DNA from: Clostridia bacterium
Lineage (GTDB): Bacteria; Bacillota_A; Clostridia; Christensenellales; Aristaeellaceae
Length of the DNA: 64,000 nt
Assembly (NCBI GenBank): GCA_025997215.1
Contig: BNUH01000006.1
Location: 8,322 to 72,321 of the forward strand
Direction of reading: 5' to 3'
Position numbers and translations under genes: made by a program. The notes under the pieces were generated by a model. It was not told the origin of the DNA. It did no database searches and worked only from the letters and a program-made list of their open reading frames with translations. This document shows positions 44,305-52,765 of the stretch, one piece after another (positions within the stretch are counted from its first letter, which is position 1; each line of letters begins with the position of its first letter).

Positions 44305-44682
44305 TTATGCCACCATATCCGTCGCGTCAAACGCGTTGCGCCAATGATATATCCTGCCGCCGTATATTTCGATCACGTCAAACCGCACGTTGGCCTCGTC
44401 CAATCCATGCTTGTACAGCCATGATGAAGCGGTCTTAACAACGCGCGATTGCTTCCGCCTGTCCACCGCCTCACGCGGATAACCGTACGCCGAGCCGCCG
44501 CGCGCCTTTACCTCAACAAACGCTACCGTTTCGCCGTATCTCGCCACGATATCCACTTCGCCCGTGCGTGTGTGATAATTGCGATCCAGCACGATGTACC
44601 CACGGTTTTGCAAGAACGCCGACGCCTGATCCTCGGCTATGCGTCCAAACGCCAGCGCGTCATTTTTAGCAGCGTTCGTCAT
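44305..44682 (-). CDS. yraN: YraN/UPF0102 family nuclease-like protein
   Basis: A 125-residue protein. GRIAEDQASAFLQNRGYIVL is the family start. TRTGEVDIVARYGETVAFVEV contains the D-(E)-V-K pattern of a PD-(D/E)XK nuclease fold, followed by KARGGSAYGYPREAVDRRK as the family ending block. Biochemical role is not settled. It overlaps rnhB by 4 nt, a common arrangement next to rnhB in Firmicutes. Confidence 0.9.
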   Translation of the reverse strand: MTNAAKNDALAFGRIAEDQASAFLQNRGYIVLDRNYHTRTGEVDIVARYGETVAFVEVKARGGSAYGYPREAVDRRKQSRVVKTASSWLYKHGLDEANVRFDVIEIYGGRIYHWRNAFDATDMVA

Positions 44683-45308
44683 GCCCGCACCTTCTCACTC
44701 AAATTTCGCAAAAACGACGGCCTATGCAGTATAGACGGACCAAACCGCAGAATAGTTTCATAATGCGCGGCGGTTCCATAGCCCTTATGTTTCGCGAAGC
44801 CGTATTCGGCGAAGTCCGCGTCCAGCGATTCCATCAGCCTATCCCGCGTAACCTTCGCTACGATTGACGCCGCCGCGATCGAGTACGACGTAGCGTCGCC
44901 ATGCGTAATCCCCAGCTGGGCGCAAGCTATCGGCAGATCCTGCCTCGAATCCACCAACAGCAGGTCGGATTCCAAGCCCTGCGCCGCGCGAACCATTGCC
45001 AATCGTGTCGCGTTGAGGATGTTCAACGATTCAATCTCTTCGACACTGGCAGAGCCAATGCCGATGAACCACGCCGATTCGACAATCTTATCGTAAACGT
45101 TCGCGCGCTGGGCGGGCGAGAGTTTCTTTGAATCGTCAACACCCGGGATGGCTGACCCAGGCTGCATGCCCACGCACGCCGCTATTACCGGGCCAGCCAG
45201 CGCGCCGCACCCGGCCTCGTCCATGCCCGCAACGCGCAGACCCTGCGTCCAGTATAGCGAATCATACGCGACCAGCGCGCCGCGCCGCTCATCACTGCGG
45301 ATGCTCAA
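44679..45308 (-). CDS. rnhB: Ribonuclease HII, TTG start, GRG motif altered to GCG
   Basis: A 209-residue enzyme that nicks at ribonucleotides in DNA. MDEAGCGALAGPVIAAC holds catalytic Asp30 and Glu31; VDDSKKLSPAQR and LLVDSRQDLP follow, as do HGDATSYSIAAASIVAKVTR and KHKGYGTAAHYE. The family motif GRG, which contacts the RNA-DNA junction, is GCG here: codon 34 (45207-45209) is TGC instead of CGC. I chose TTG at 45308 because GGGGAGG lies 7 nt upstream; it overlaps ylqF by 17 nt. Earlier ATGs are in the coding part of ylqF and lack a site. Confidence 0.88.
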   Translation of the reverse strand: MSIRSDERRGALVAYDSLYWTQGLRVAGMDEAGCGALAGPVIAACVGMQPGSAIPGVDDSKKLSPAQRANVYDKIVESAWFIGIGSASVEEIESLNILNATRLAMVRAAQGLESDLLLVDSRQDLPIACAQLGITHGDATSYSIAAASIVAKVTRDRLMESLDADFAEYGFAKHKGYGTAAHYETILRFGPSILHRPSFLRNLSEKVRA

Positions 45309-46152
45309 GCGTAATCCTCCCCAGTTTCCCTGCGCGGAACTCGTCCAAGACGACCGCCGCCGCCCGCGCGGTATCCCGTCTGCCACCGCTTAGCACATAG
45401 CCGCGCCCGGAGCATACCGCCTCCAGCAGCGAGCCGTCATTACAATCATCATGGCCAGCATCCTCACCCAGTTTGAACCGTGAACGTACCGCTTCAGCCG
45501 CGACGCCCATCAGTTCACGCAATAATGATTCCGCTAAACCTTCCTGATCGAGTATCTCATCGCGGATGGTACCCAAGTACGCCAGCCGCCGAGCCGCGTC
45601 CGCGTCGTTGATGCGCGGCCAGAGCAGACCCGGCGTGTCCAGCAGTTCCAACGTATCGGCCACCCGCACCCACTGTGGCGCGCGAGTGACGCCGGGACGG
45701 TCGGCGGTTTTTGCGGAGGCTCGGCCGCTCAACTTATTGATGAAAGCGGACTTGCCCACGTTCGGCACACCTACGACCATCACGCGGATGGTCTTGTTGA
45801 TGCCGCGCAAAGTGGCGCGTTCAACGGCTGGAGCGACGGCGCGCTCAATCGGTTTGAGCACATCCTGAGTATGGCCTTTGAGCGCGTCGAATGCCACCGC
45901 GTCCAGACCGTTGGCGCGTACCGCGTTTAACCAAGTCTCGGTGGCGCGCGGATCAGCTAGGTCGGACTTATTCAGCACGAGGCAGCGGCGTTTCCCGGCG
46001 CACAACGTTTGCAAGTCTGGGTTGCGGCTGGAATTGGGGAGCCGCGCGTCGCATAATTCGACGACGGCATTCACGCGGCGTAACTGTTCGATCAGCTGCC
46101 GCCGCGCTTTTGCCATATGTCCGGGGTACCATTGAATACTTTGAATCGGCAA
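45292..46152 (-). CDS. ylqF: Ribosome biogenesis GTPase YlqF/RbgA, TTG start
   Basis: A 286-residue circularly permuted GTPase needed for late 50S assembly. QWYPGHMAKARRQL is the family start. LNKSDLADP is G4, then VVGVPNVGKSAFINKLSG is G1 and LLDTPGLLWPR is G3, in the permuted order. The C-terminal domain ends ITLEHPQ. The start is TTG at 46152, with GGAG 7 nt upstream inside the end of gltX. Four nt separate it from gltX. Confidence 0.93.
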   Translation of the reverse strand: MPIQSIQWYPGHMAKARRQLIEQLRRVNAVVELCDARLPNSSRNPDLQTLCAGKRRCLVLNKSDLADPRATETWLNAVRANGLDAVAFDALKGHTQDVLKPIERAVAPAVERATLRGINKTIRVMVVGVPNVGKSAFINKLSGRASAKTADRPGVTRAPQWVRVADTLELLDTPGLLWPRINDADAARRLAYLGTIRDEILDQEGLAESLLRELMGVAAEAVRSRFKLGEDAGHDDCNDGSLLEAVCSGRGYVLSGGRRDTARAAAVVLDEFRAGKLGRITLEHPQ

Positions 46153-46156
46153 CGTT

Positions 46157-47605
46157 TTACTCCAACCGCTCGCGCGCCGCTTTCACACGGAGTAGCGTCT
46201 CATCCTTGCCCAGCAGGTAGGCGATCTCCGTCGCACCGCCGGGCGTCGAGGCTAGGCCGGATATGGCCACACGTAGCGGCCAAAGCACCGCGGCGTTCTT
46301 GCGGCCGGATTCGGCGATGGCGGGCATCAGCGCGTCGTGAAGCGCGGCTTCGGTCCACGGTTCGACGGAGCGCAGGATAGGCTCGGCGAACGCCAGCGAA
46401 TCTTTCGCGACGGCCGGGTCGGACTTCATCTTCTTATGTGTATATAAGTCCAGCTCATAGGGCGGCATCTCCGCGAGGAACGACGCCATATCAGGTATGC
46501 GGTTGAACACCTCCGTGCGGCCGTGCAGCAATTCTGCGAGCCGCCGCGGATCGTTGCCGCCGTTGGGCAGCGCTTTATCCAGCCATGGTTTGGCCAGTTC
46601 GTAATATTTGTCGAACGGCAGCTTGCGGATATACTCTGCGTTCATCCAGGTTAGCTTGGCCTTGTCGAATATTGACGGCGACTTGCTCAACCCTTCGAGC
46701 GAGAAGGCTTGCTCCAACTCTTCCAACGTGAAGAATTCGCGGTCATCTCCCGGACTCCAACCCAGCAGCGCGATGTAGTTGATCAAGGCTTCGGGCAGAT
46801 AGCCCTCCGCCAGCAGATCCTCAAACGACGGATCGCCCTTGCGCTTGGACAGCTTGCGCGTGCTGTCAGCCATCACGGGCGACATGTGCACATAGATGGG
46901 CTTCTCCCAGCCGAACGCGTCGTACAGCAGGTTGTACTTGGGCGTGGACGACAGATATTCCGTCGCGCGCAGGACGTGGGTGATGCCCATCAAGTGATCG
47001 TCGACGACGTTCGCAAAGTTATACGTCGGCAGACCATCCGCTTTTATCAATACAGAATCATCCAGCTGTGCGCATTCCACTTCGACATGTCCATACAGCA
47101 CGTCGTCGAAAGAGGCGACGCCTGTTTCCGGCACGTTCTGCCGAATGACATACGGCTCGCCCGCCGCGATGCACCGTTTGGCTTCGTCCGGCGGGATGTT
47201 CAGGCAGTGTTTGTCGTACTTGAACGTGCGGCCTTCCTTCTCGGCCTTGGCGCGTTCGTCATCTAAACGCTCCTTTGTGCAGAAGCAGGGGTATGCCGCG
47301 CCTTTTTCGACAAGCTCCCAAGCCAGCGGCGCATACGTCGCCTTACGCTGGGACTGGATATACGGCCCGACCGGGCCGCCGACGTCGGGGCCTTCGTCGT
47401 AGAACAGCCCCGCCTTGCGCAGCGAGGCGTATATCACCTCGACCGCGCCGGGTACCTCGCGCTCCTGGTCGGTATCCTCGACACGCAGGATAAATACCCC
47501 GCCAGTTTTCCTGGCGAATAAATATGTGTACAGCGCCGAGCGCAGGTTGCCCAGATGCATATACCCCGTCGGACTCGGCGCGAATCTTGTGCGAACTGTG
47601 CTCAT
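46157..47605 (-). CDS. gltX: Glutamyl-tRNA synthetase
   Basis: A 482-residue class I synthetase that attaches glutamate to tRNA-Glu. RFAPSPTGYMHLGNLRSALY holds the HIGH-like motif (HLGN). DSTRKLSKRKGDPSFEDLL holds the KMSKS-like loop. A Cys-containing zinc segment PCFCTKERL lies near residue 108. It overlaps glnS by 4 nt (ATGA). With a separate glnS, it may be discriminating, charging only tRNA-Glu (inference). Confidence 0.95.
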   Translation of the reverse strand: MSTVRTRFAPSPTGYMHLGNLRSALYTYLFARKTGGVFILRVEDTDQEREVPGAVEVIYASLRKAGLFYDEGPDVGGPVGPYIQSQRKATYAPLAWELVEKGAAYPCFCTKERLDDERAKAEKEGRTFKYDKHCLNIPPDEAKRCIAAGEPYVIRQNVPETGVASFDDVLYGHVEVECAQLDDSVLIKADGLPTYNFANVVDDHLMGITHVLRATEYLSSTPKYNLLYDAFGWEKPIYVHMSPVMADSTRKLSKRKGDPSFEDLLAEGYLPEALINYIALLGWSPGDDREFFTLEELEQAFSLEGLSKSPSIFDKAKLTWMNAEYIRKLPFDKYYELAKPWLDKALPNGGNDPRRLAELLHGRTEVFNRIPDMASFLAEMPPYELDLYTHKKMKSDPAVAKDSLAFAEPILRSVEPWTEAALHDALMPAIAESGRKNAAVLWPLRVAISGLASTPGGATEIAYLLGKDETLLRVKAARERLE

Positions 47606-49344
47606 GCCTTGCTCAACACCTTCGTAAAACTATCTTTTAAGCCGACGGTGCGGTTGAACACCATCGCGCCGGGCTTGCTATCCTGATCAACGGCGAAGTA
47701 GCCTTGCCTCATGAACTGGAACCGATCGCCCACCTTCGCCTGCGCGAGCATCGGCTCGCCCAGACAGCCCGCCAATTCAGTCAGCGAAGCCGGATTGATG
47801 CGTTTCTCAAAATCGTTCTTGGATTTTACCTCGCCCTCGCCCTCGGCGTCCTCTTCGCCAGTTTCCGATTCAGCCTCAACAGGCGCTTCGTCAACCAGCA
47901 GCGGCTCATATAATCGGACGGCCAGCGGTGTGGCGTCCTGTTTGCTAAGCCAATGCAGCGTACCCTTGACCTTGCGGTTGCTGCCGGGCATCCCTGACTT
48001 GGATTCCATATCTACGGTACACTCCAGCGCGGTTAGGTTGCCGGCGTCGTCCTTGACGGCGCGCTCACACTTGATGATGTATGCGCCCTTGAGCCGCACC
48101 TCACCGCCGGGGTACAGCCGGAAGAATTTCTTCGGAGGATCCTCCATGAAGTCGTCCTGCTCGACATATATCTCGCGGCTGAATGTGAGCTTGCGCTCGC
48201 CCATCTCCGGATGGTTGGGATGGTTCTCCAGCGTGACGGGTTCCTCTCTATCTTCAGGCCAGTTTGTGAGGATTACTTTAAGCGGACGAAGCACGGCCAT
48301 TGCGCGCGGCTCGGTTTCCTCCAACGCCTCGCGGACGCAATGCTCCAGCAATCCCGCGTCAACGGTGGAATCCACCTTGCTGATGCCCGCGCGTTCGACA
48401 AAATCTATGATGGCGGCTTGCGGATAACCGCGCCGCCTCATCCCGGCGATGGTGGGCATGCGTGGATCATCCCAGCCGTGTACCTTGCCAGCCTCCACCA
48501 GCCGCCGCAAGAATCGCTTGCTCATGACGGTGCGCGTCACGTTCAACCGCGCGAACTCGATCTGTCGAGGCGGGTTTGCAAAGCCGCACTTACGCACCAC
48601 CCAGTCATACAGCGGGCGGTGAATCTCATACTCCATCGAGCACAGCGAATGTGTGATGCCCTCCAGCGCGTCGCCTATGGGGTGCGCGTAGTCGTACATC
48701 GGGTAGATACACCAGGCGTTGCCTGTGCGGTGATGTTCCTTGTACAGGATGCGGTAGAGCACGGGATCGCGCAGGTTGATGTTGGGTGAAGCCATGTCGA
48801 TTTTTGCGCGCAGTGTGTAGCTGCCTTCGGGATACTTACCCGCGCGCATGCCGCGGAACAGTTCCAAACTCTCCTGCGCCAGTCGCTCGCGCCAGGGACT
48901 ATTCTTGCCGGGGGTTGTAAGTGTACCCCTATATTCGCGCATCTGCTCCTGGGTCAATTCGTCAATATACGCATCGCCTTGCAGTATCAGCTGCTCGGCC
49001 AGCTCGTAACACTTCTCATAATAATCCGACGCGAAGTACAGACCGCCATCCCAATCAAACCCGTACCAGCGGATATCCTCCATGATGCCATCGACGAATT
49101 CCTGCTCTTCCTTCGCGGGATTGGTGTCATCGAAACGCAGGTTAAACTTACCACCATACCTGCGCGCGGTCATAGCGTCGATGTATATGGCCTTGCAGTG
49201 GCCGATGTGCAGGTGCCCGTTGGGTTCAGGAGGATAGCGGGTGCGTACGTGGTCGTAATGCCCCTGCTCCAGGTCCTCGTCGATAAAATCCCAGATGAAG
49301 TTGCCACGCTCGGTTACGGCGGCTATGTCGGCGGATGCGTCCAT
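47602..49344 (-). CDS. glnS: Glutaminyl-tRNA synthetase
   Basis: A 580-residue class I synthetase. RYPPEPNGHLHIGHCKAIYI carries HIGH. LNVTRTVMSKRFLRRLV carries KMSKS. RLYPGGEVRLKGAYIIKCER lies in the C-terminal beta-barrel anticodon domain. Its presence means Gln-tRNA is made directly. The ATG at 49344 is 10 nt after GGAG; an ATG three codons earlier overlaps that site. A short acidic insertion rich in Glu lies near residue 485 (SETGEEDAEGEGEV). Together with gltX, ylqF, rnhB and yraN it forms one operon. Confidence 0.95.
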   Translation of the reverse strand: MDASADIAAVTERGNFIWDFIDEDLEQGHYDHVRTRYPPEPNGHLHIGHCKAIYIDAMTARRYGGKFNLRFDDTNPAKEEQEFVDGIMEDIRWYGFDWDGGLYFASDYYEKCYELAEQLILQGDAYIDELTQEQMREYRGTLTTPGKNSPWRERLAQESLELFRGMRAGKYPEGSYTLRAKIDMASPNINLRDPVLYRILYKEHHRTGNAWCIYPMYDYAHPIGDALEGITHSLCSMEYEIHRPLYDWVVRKCGFANPPRQIEFARLNVTRTVMSKRFLRRLVEAGKVHGWDDPRMPTIAGMRRRGYPQAAIIDFVERAGISKVDSTVDAGLLEHCVREALEETEPRAMAVLRPLKVILTNWPEDREEPVTLENHPNHPEMGERKLTFSREIYVEQDDFMEDPPKKFFRLYPGGEVRLKGAYIIKCERAVKDDAGNLTALECTVDMESKSGMPGSNRKVKGTLHWLSKQDATPLAVRLYEPLLVDEAPVEAESETGEEDAEGEGEVKSKNDFEKRINPASLTELAGCLGEPMLAQAKVGDRFQFMRQGYFAVDQDSKPGAMVFNRTVGLKDSFTKVLSKA

Positions 49345-49401
49345 GCGATTCATTCTCCTTACAATTCAACTGGGGGTTCGGCGAAGGGTTCACACGCGGT
49401 A

Positions 49402-49430
49402 AGTGTACCCCAAAGCGCGCGTTCCGTCAA
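49402..49430 (-). promoter_or_regulatory. Promoter of the glnS operon
   Basis: On the minus strand TTGACG (49425-49430), 17-nt spacer, TACACT (49402-49407). The leader is short and shows no T-box. Confidence 0.7.
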
Positions 49431-49530
49431 TGTTTTCACTCTGGTTTATTATACGCCATTTATCTATGCGTTAACCGCTTCGGGTGTTCCAGCGGTGCTT
49501 TTTTACATTATTTTGCACGAAGTGTGTTAA

Positions 49531-49683
49531 GCGTATGATCTCAAGGAGGATTGGAACATCGAGGACCAGGCATGGTATACGACCACTTATCTGAAGTATG
49601 TAATCCTGCTAAGGCGCGATGGCAAGGTGCTGGCATTACTGCCAAACTCCCGAGCCGGAATAGGAAATGTAACCATTCTGTAA
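49531..49683 (+). pseudogene. Small protein-like fragment, probable gene remnant
   Basis: An open stretch of 50 codons after a TAA reads YDLKEDWNIEDQAWYTTTYL and on to LLRRDGKVLALLPNSR before stopping inside the 75-nt repeat. It looks like protein sequence but has no ATG, GTG or TTG with a ribosome binding site (AAGGAGG is followed 8 nt later by ATC). I do not recognise a family. It is probably the end of a deleted gene. Confidence 0.3.
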
Positions 49684-49730
49684 ACAAACCGCCGTAACTC
49701 GTTGACAGGCGGTTTGTTGTGGGGTACAAT
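49657..49730 (+). repeat. 75-nt intergenic repeat, copy 2
   Basis: Matches the reverse complement of 19366-19440 with about five differences. It has the same hairpin, AACAAACCGCC with GGCGGTTTGTT. It lies 40 nt before the zinc-operon membrane gene and would isolate it from upstream transcription. Confidence 0.75.
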
Positions 49731-49769
49731 CAATGTGGATGGAAAATGAGCCGGAAGGGAGGGATCGCT

Positions 49770-50096
49770 GTGAACGGAAGCGGCCGCGCACATCACAAAC
49801 GCCAGTGGATGGCGTTGGCGCTATGCCTGTTGCTGGCGGCTGCCCTCGTGCTTTCGACGGCGTTCGTTTCGATGTATGCGCAGCATGAGCACGATACGGA
49901 CGGGCCGGACGGCGCGTGTTCCGTTTGCGTGGAGGTTGTCGCGACGTTCAACCTAATCCGCCAGATGGGTTACGCGTGCGCCATCTTAGCGATACTGGCG
50001 GCGTTTCAACATACCGCGATGTCGCTATTCAGAGACGCCTCGTCACACTCGGATCATCCTACGCTCGTAACTTTGCATACCAGACAGAATAATTAA
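49770..50096 (+). CDS. Small membrane protein with HxH and CxxC motifs ahead of the zinc operon
   Basis: A 108-residue protein, GTG start with GGAAGGGAGGG upstream. A membrane helix spans residues 14-35. The loop AQHEHDTDGPDGACSVCVEV then carries an HxH and a CxxC that could bind zinc, and a second helix covers about residues 64-80. The tail is His- and Ser-rich (HSDHPTLVTLHT). I do not recognise a named family. It lies 116 nt before znuA on the same strand, which suggests a role in zinc sensing or handling at the membrane (inference). Confidence 0.65.
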   Translation: MNGSGRAHHKRQWMALALCLLLAAALVLSTAFVSMYAQHEHDTDGPDGACSVCVEVVATFNLIRQMGYACAILAILAAFQHTAMSLFRDASSHSDHPTLVTLHTRQNN

Positions 50097-50176
50097 ACCT
50101 CCATAAAGGATATACAAACCGATCGGCAAGGCATGCGCTTTTCGCCATGCGAAGCTGTAGTTTGTGTGTCCTTATA

Positions 50177-50190
50177 TTTGTGTGCACAAA
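50177..50190. promoter_or_regulatory. Candidate operator ahead of the zinc transporter
   Basis: TTTGTGTGCACAAA is a dyad with one mismatch at the centre. A second TTTGTGTG lies 16 nt upstream at 50161. A Zur- or AdcR-type repressor site is plausible, but the sequence does not match a consensus that I know. Confidence 0.35.
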
Positions 50191-50212
50191 CATAAATATA
50201 TGGAGGTTTACT

Positions 50213-51166
50213 ATGAAGAAATATACTGCATTGTTAATATCTATCGTTTTGTTGATGGCGTCGATTGTGCTGACGGGCTTCGCGCTGGCTGAGAATCCAA
50301 AGAAGCTCAACGTTATCGCAACGATATTCGCGCCGTTTGATTTCGCGCGTGCCGTCGCCGGGGATAACGCCGACGTGTCCATGCTGCTTCAGCCCGGTGC
50401 CGAGAGCCACTCCTATGAGCCGACCCCGCGCGACATCATCAAGATTCAAAACTGCGACGTATTCATATACGTTGGCGGTGAATCCGACAAGTGGGTGAGC
50501 GACATTCTGTCCTCGATGGATACGTCTCATATGCGGATCGTGACCTTGATGGACTGCGTCGAGGCCGTTGAGGAGGAGATCGTCGAAGGCATGCAGGAAG
50601 AGGATGAAGATGAAGTTGAAACGGAGGAGCATGAGCCGGAATACGACGAACATGTGTGGACTTCACCACGCAACGCCAAGCTGATCGTTCAGAAAATATC
50701 GGACGCCCTTTCCGAGGCTGACCCGACAAACGCTGAAGCATACGAATCCAACACCACCGCGTACTTGGCGGAGTTGGATGAATTGGACGCGGAATTCATC
50801 GACGTTGTTGGAACGGCGCGGCGCAAGACGATCGTGTTCGGCGACAGGTTCCCGTTCCGCTATTTTGCCGACGCGTACGATCTGACGTATTTCGCGGCGT
50901 TTCCGGGGTGCGCTACCGAGACAGAGGCCAGCGCCGCGACGGTCAAGTTCCTTATCGACAAAATCAACGCCGAGGGGATTCCGACTATATTCCATATCGA
51001 ATTATCCAACGAGAAGATGCCCGACGCCATCGCCGAGGCGACCGGAGCGAAGGTTGCGCTGCTGCACGCGTGCCACAATATTTCCAAGTCTGACTTTGAG
51101 GCGGGCGTTACCTACCTCGACTTGATGCGCGCCAACGCCGAGGCTTTAAGGGAGGCGTTGAACTGA
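50213..51166 (+). CDS. znuA: Zinc ABC transporter substrate-binding protein
   Basis: A 317-residue exported metal-binding protein of the ZnuA/AdcA family. The signal peptide ends near residue 25 (LTGFALA). GAESHSYEPTPRDI has the first His. An acidic stretch of Glu and Asp at about residues 120-145 leads to YDEHVWTSPRNA, with the second His. FGDRFPFRYFADAYDL stands where classical ZnuA has HDAF, so the third His is replaced as in a known Clostridia subgroup. HIELSNEKMPDAIA follows. GGAGG lies 6 nt before the ATG. It is first of three transporter genes. Confidence 0.9.
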   Translation: MKKYTALLISIVLLMASIVLTGFALAENPKKLNVIATIFAPFDFARAVAGDNADVSMLLQPGAESHSYEPTPRDIIKIQNCDVFIYVGGESDKWVSDILSSMDTSHMRIVTLMDCVEAVEEEIVEGMQEEDEDEVETEEHEPEYDEHVWTSPRNAKLIVQKISDALSEADPTNAEAYESNTTAYLAELDELDAEFIDVVGTARRKTIVFGDRFPFRYFADAYDLTYFAAFPGCATETEASAATVKFLIDKINAEGIPTIFHIELSNEKMPDAIAEATGAKVALLHACHNISKSDFEAGVTYLDLMRANAEALREALN

Positions 51167-51167
51167 T

Positions 51168-51893
51168 ATGGCGTTGATCACTTGCCGCGACGCGGCGTTT
51201 GCGTACGAAGGCCACACCGTTATCAGTGGGCTGAATTTTGAGGTTCGCAGAGGAGACTATCTGTGCGTGGTCGGCGAGAACGGCTCCGGCAAATCAACGC
51301 TCATAAAGGGGCTGCTTCATCTGAAGCAGCCCGCGCAGGGTGTCGTTGAGACGAGCGAGGGGCTGAAGGCCACCGAAATCGGCTACCTGCCGCAACAGAC
51401 CGCCGCGCAAAAGGATTTCCCCGCCAGCGCGTACGAGGTGGTGCTTTCCGGGCGGCTGGCGTCGCGAGGGATGATGCCGTTTTATTCTCGCGCGGATAAA
51501 GTTATCGTCGAGGAAAACATCCAGCGGCTGGGCATAGGCGCGCTGCGCAACCGCTGCTATCGCGAACTGTCGGGCGGGCAGCAACAGCGCGTGCTGTTGG
51601 CGCGGGCATTGTGCGCGACAAAGAAGCTGCTCCTCCTGGACGAACCGGTCGCTGGGCTGGATCCGGTTGTCACGCAGGAGCTTTACCGTCTGATCGAGCG
51701 GATCAACGATGAGACCGGCATAACGATCATCATGGTGTCCCACGACATCCAAAGCGCAGCCAAGTATGCCAGCCACATACTGCACCTGAAGAATACGCAG
51801 GTATTCTACGGGGAAACGGCGGAATACCTGCGCACAGATATAGGCGCAACATTCCTTGGAAAAACTCCGCCGGAAAGGGAGTTGGTTATATGA
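51168..51893 (+). CDS. znuC: Zinc ABC transporter ATPase
   Basis: A 241-residue ABC ATPase. VVGENGSGKSTLIKGLL is Walker A, IGYLPQQTA the Q-loop, ELSGGQQQRVLLARALC the signature, and KLLLLDEPVAGLDP Walker B; MVSHD is the H-loop. It powers zinc or manganese uptake with the permease encoded next. It follows znuA by 1 nt and overlaps the permease gene by 4 nt. Confidence 0.93.
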   Translation: MALITCRDAAFAYEGHTVISGLNFEVRRGDYLCVVGENGSGKSTLIKGLLHLKQPAQGVVETSEGLKATEIGYLPQQTAAQKDFPASAYEVVLSGRLASRGMMPFYSRADKVIVEENIQRLGIGALRNRCYRELSGGQQQRVLLARALCATKKLLLLDEPVAGLDPVVTQELYRLIERINDETGITIIMVSHDIQSAAKYASHILHLKNTQVFYGETAEYLRTDIGATFLGKTPPERELVI

Positions 51894-52741
51894 GCGCGCT
51901 GGTTCAGACATTGACGGATATGTTTTCATACACGTTCCTCGTGCGCGCGGTTGTGGTGGGGCTGCTTGTGGCGCTGTGTTCCGCGCTGCTGGGCGTGAGC
52001 CTGGTGCTGAAGGGATACTCGATGATAGGGGACGGTCTGTCGCACGTGGGGTTCGGCGCGCTGGCGCTCGCGACGGCGACATATCTCGCGCCGCTGGTGG
52101 TCTCCATCCCGGTCGTCGTGTTGGCGGCGTTTCTGCTGCTGCGGATCAGCGAGAATAGCAGGATCAAGAGCGACTCGGCGATTGCACTGATCTCGGTCAG
52201 CGCTCTGGCCGTTGGTGTGATGATCATATCGATGACCACCGGCATGAATACGGATGTGTGCAACTACATGTTCGGCAGCATCCTGGCCATGCGCAAGGAT
52301 GACGTGACGCTGTCGATAATCCTGGCCGTTGTGGTGCTTACGCTGTTCGTGTTGTTTTACAACAAGATATTCGCGGTCACGTTCGACGAGAATTTCACAC
52401 GGGCGTCGGGCGTTCGGACGAATTTGTACAATATGCTCATCGCATTCCTGACGGCCATCACGATTGTGCTGGGCATGCGGATGATGGGCGCGCTGCTGAT
52501 CGCCAGCCTGGTGGTCATCCCGGCGCTGACGAGCATGCGATTGTGCAAGCGGTTTAAGAGTGTGACGATATGCTCGGCGATCGTGTCGGTGCTGTGCTTC
52601 TTCGTCGGTGTGATTATCTCGTACGTTTACGCCACGCCCACGGGTGCCAGCGTGGTGATAGTTAACGTCGGGGTGTTCCTGCTGTTCTGGATAATTCAGG
52701 CAATAACATCTTCGGGGAGTTTGCGTAAACAGTTAGGATGA
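51890..52741 (+). CDS. znuB: Zinc ABC transporter permease
   Basis: A 283-residue ABC-3 family permease with about eight membrane helices. SLVLKGYSMIGDGLSHVGFG is the family cytoplasmic motif. VTFDENFTRASGVRTNLYN and MMGALLIASLVVIPALTSMR are further family blocks. It forms the channel for the metal delivered by ZnuA. Confidence 0.93.
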   Translation: MSALVQTLTDMFSYTFLVRAVVVGLLVALCSALLGVSLVLKGYSMIGDGLSHVGFGALALATATYLAPLVVSIPVVVLAAFLLLRISENSRIKSDSAIALISVSALAVGVMIISMTTGMNTDVCNYMFGSILAMRKDDVTLSIILAVVVLTLFVLFYNKIFAVTFDENFTRASGVRTNLYNMLIAFLTAITIVLGMRMMGALLIASLVVIPALTSMRLCKRFKSVTICSAIVSVLCFFVGVIISYVYATPTGASVVIVNVGVFLLFWIIQAITSSGSLRKQLG

Positions 52742-52765
52742 AAGGAAATGAAGGGAGAATCGATT

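Noticed and set aside
47711..48427. A 238-codon open frame antisense to glnS, and similar long antisense frames in fkp (28577-29194) and proA (33012-33647)
   Set aside because: They mirror strongly conserved genes on the other strand, lack ribosome binding sites and show Ser/Arg/Ala-rich content typical of antisense frames in GC-rich DNA.
49354..49401. T-box leader ahead of glnS
   Set aside because: The distance between promoter and start codon is far too short and no T-box sequence or terminator is present.
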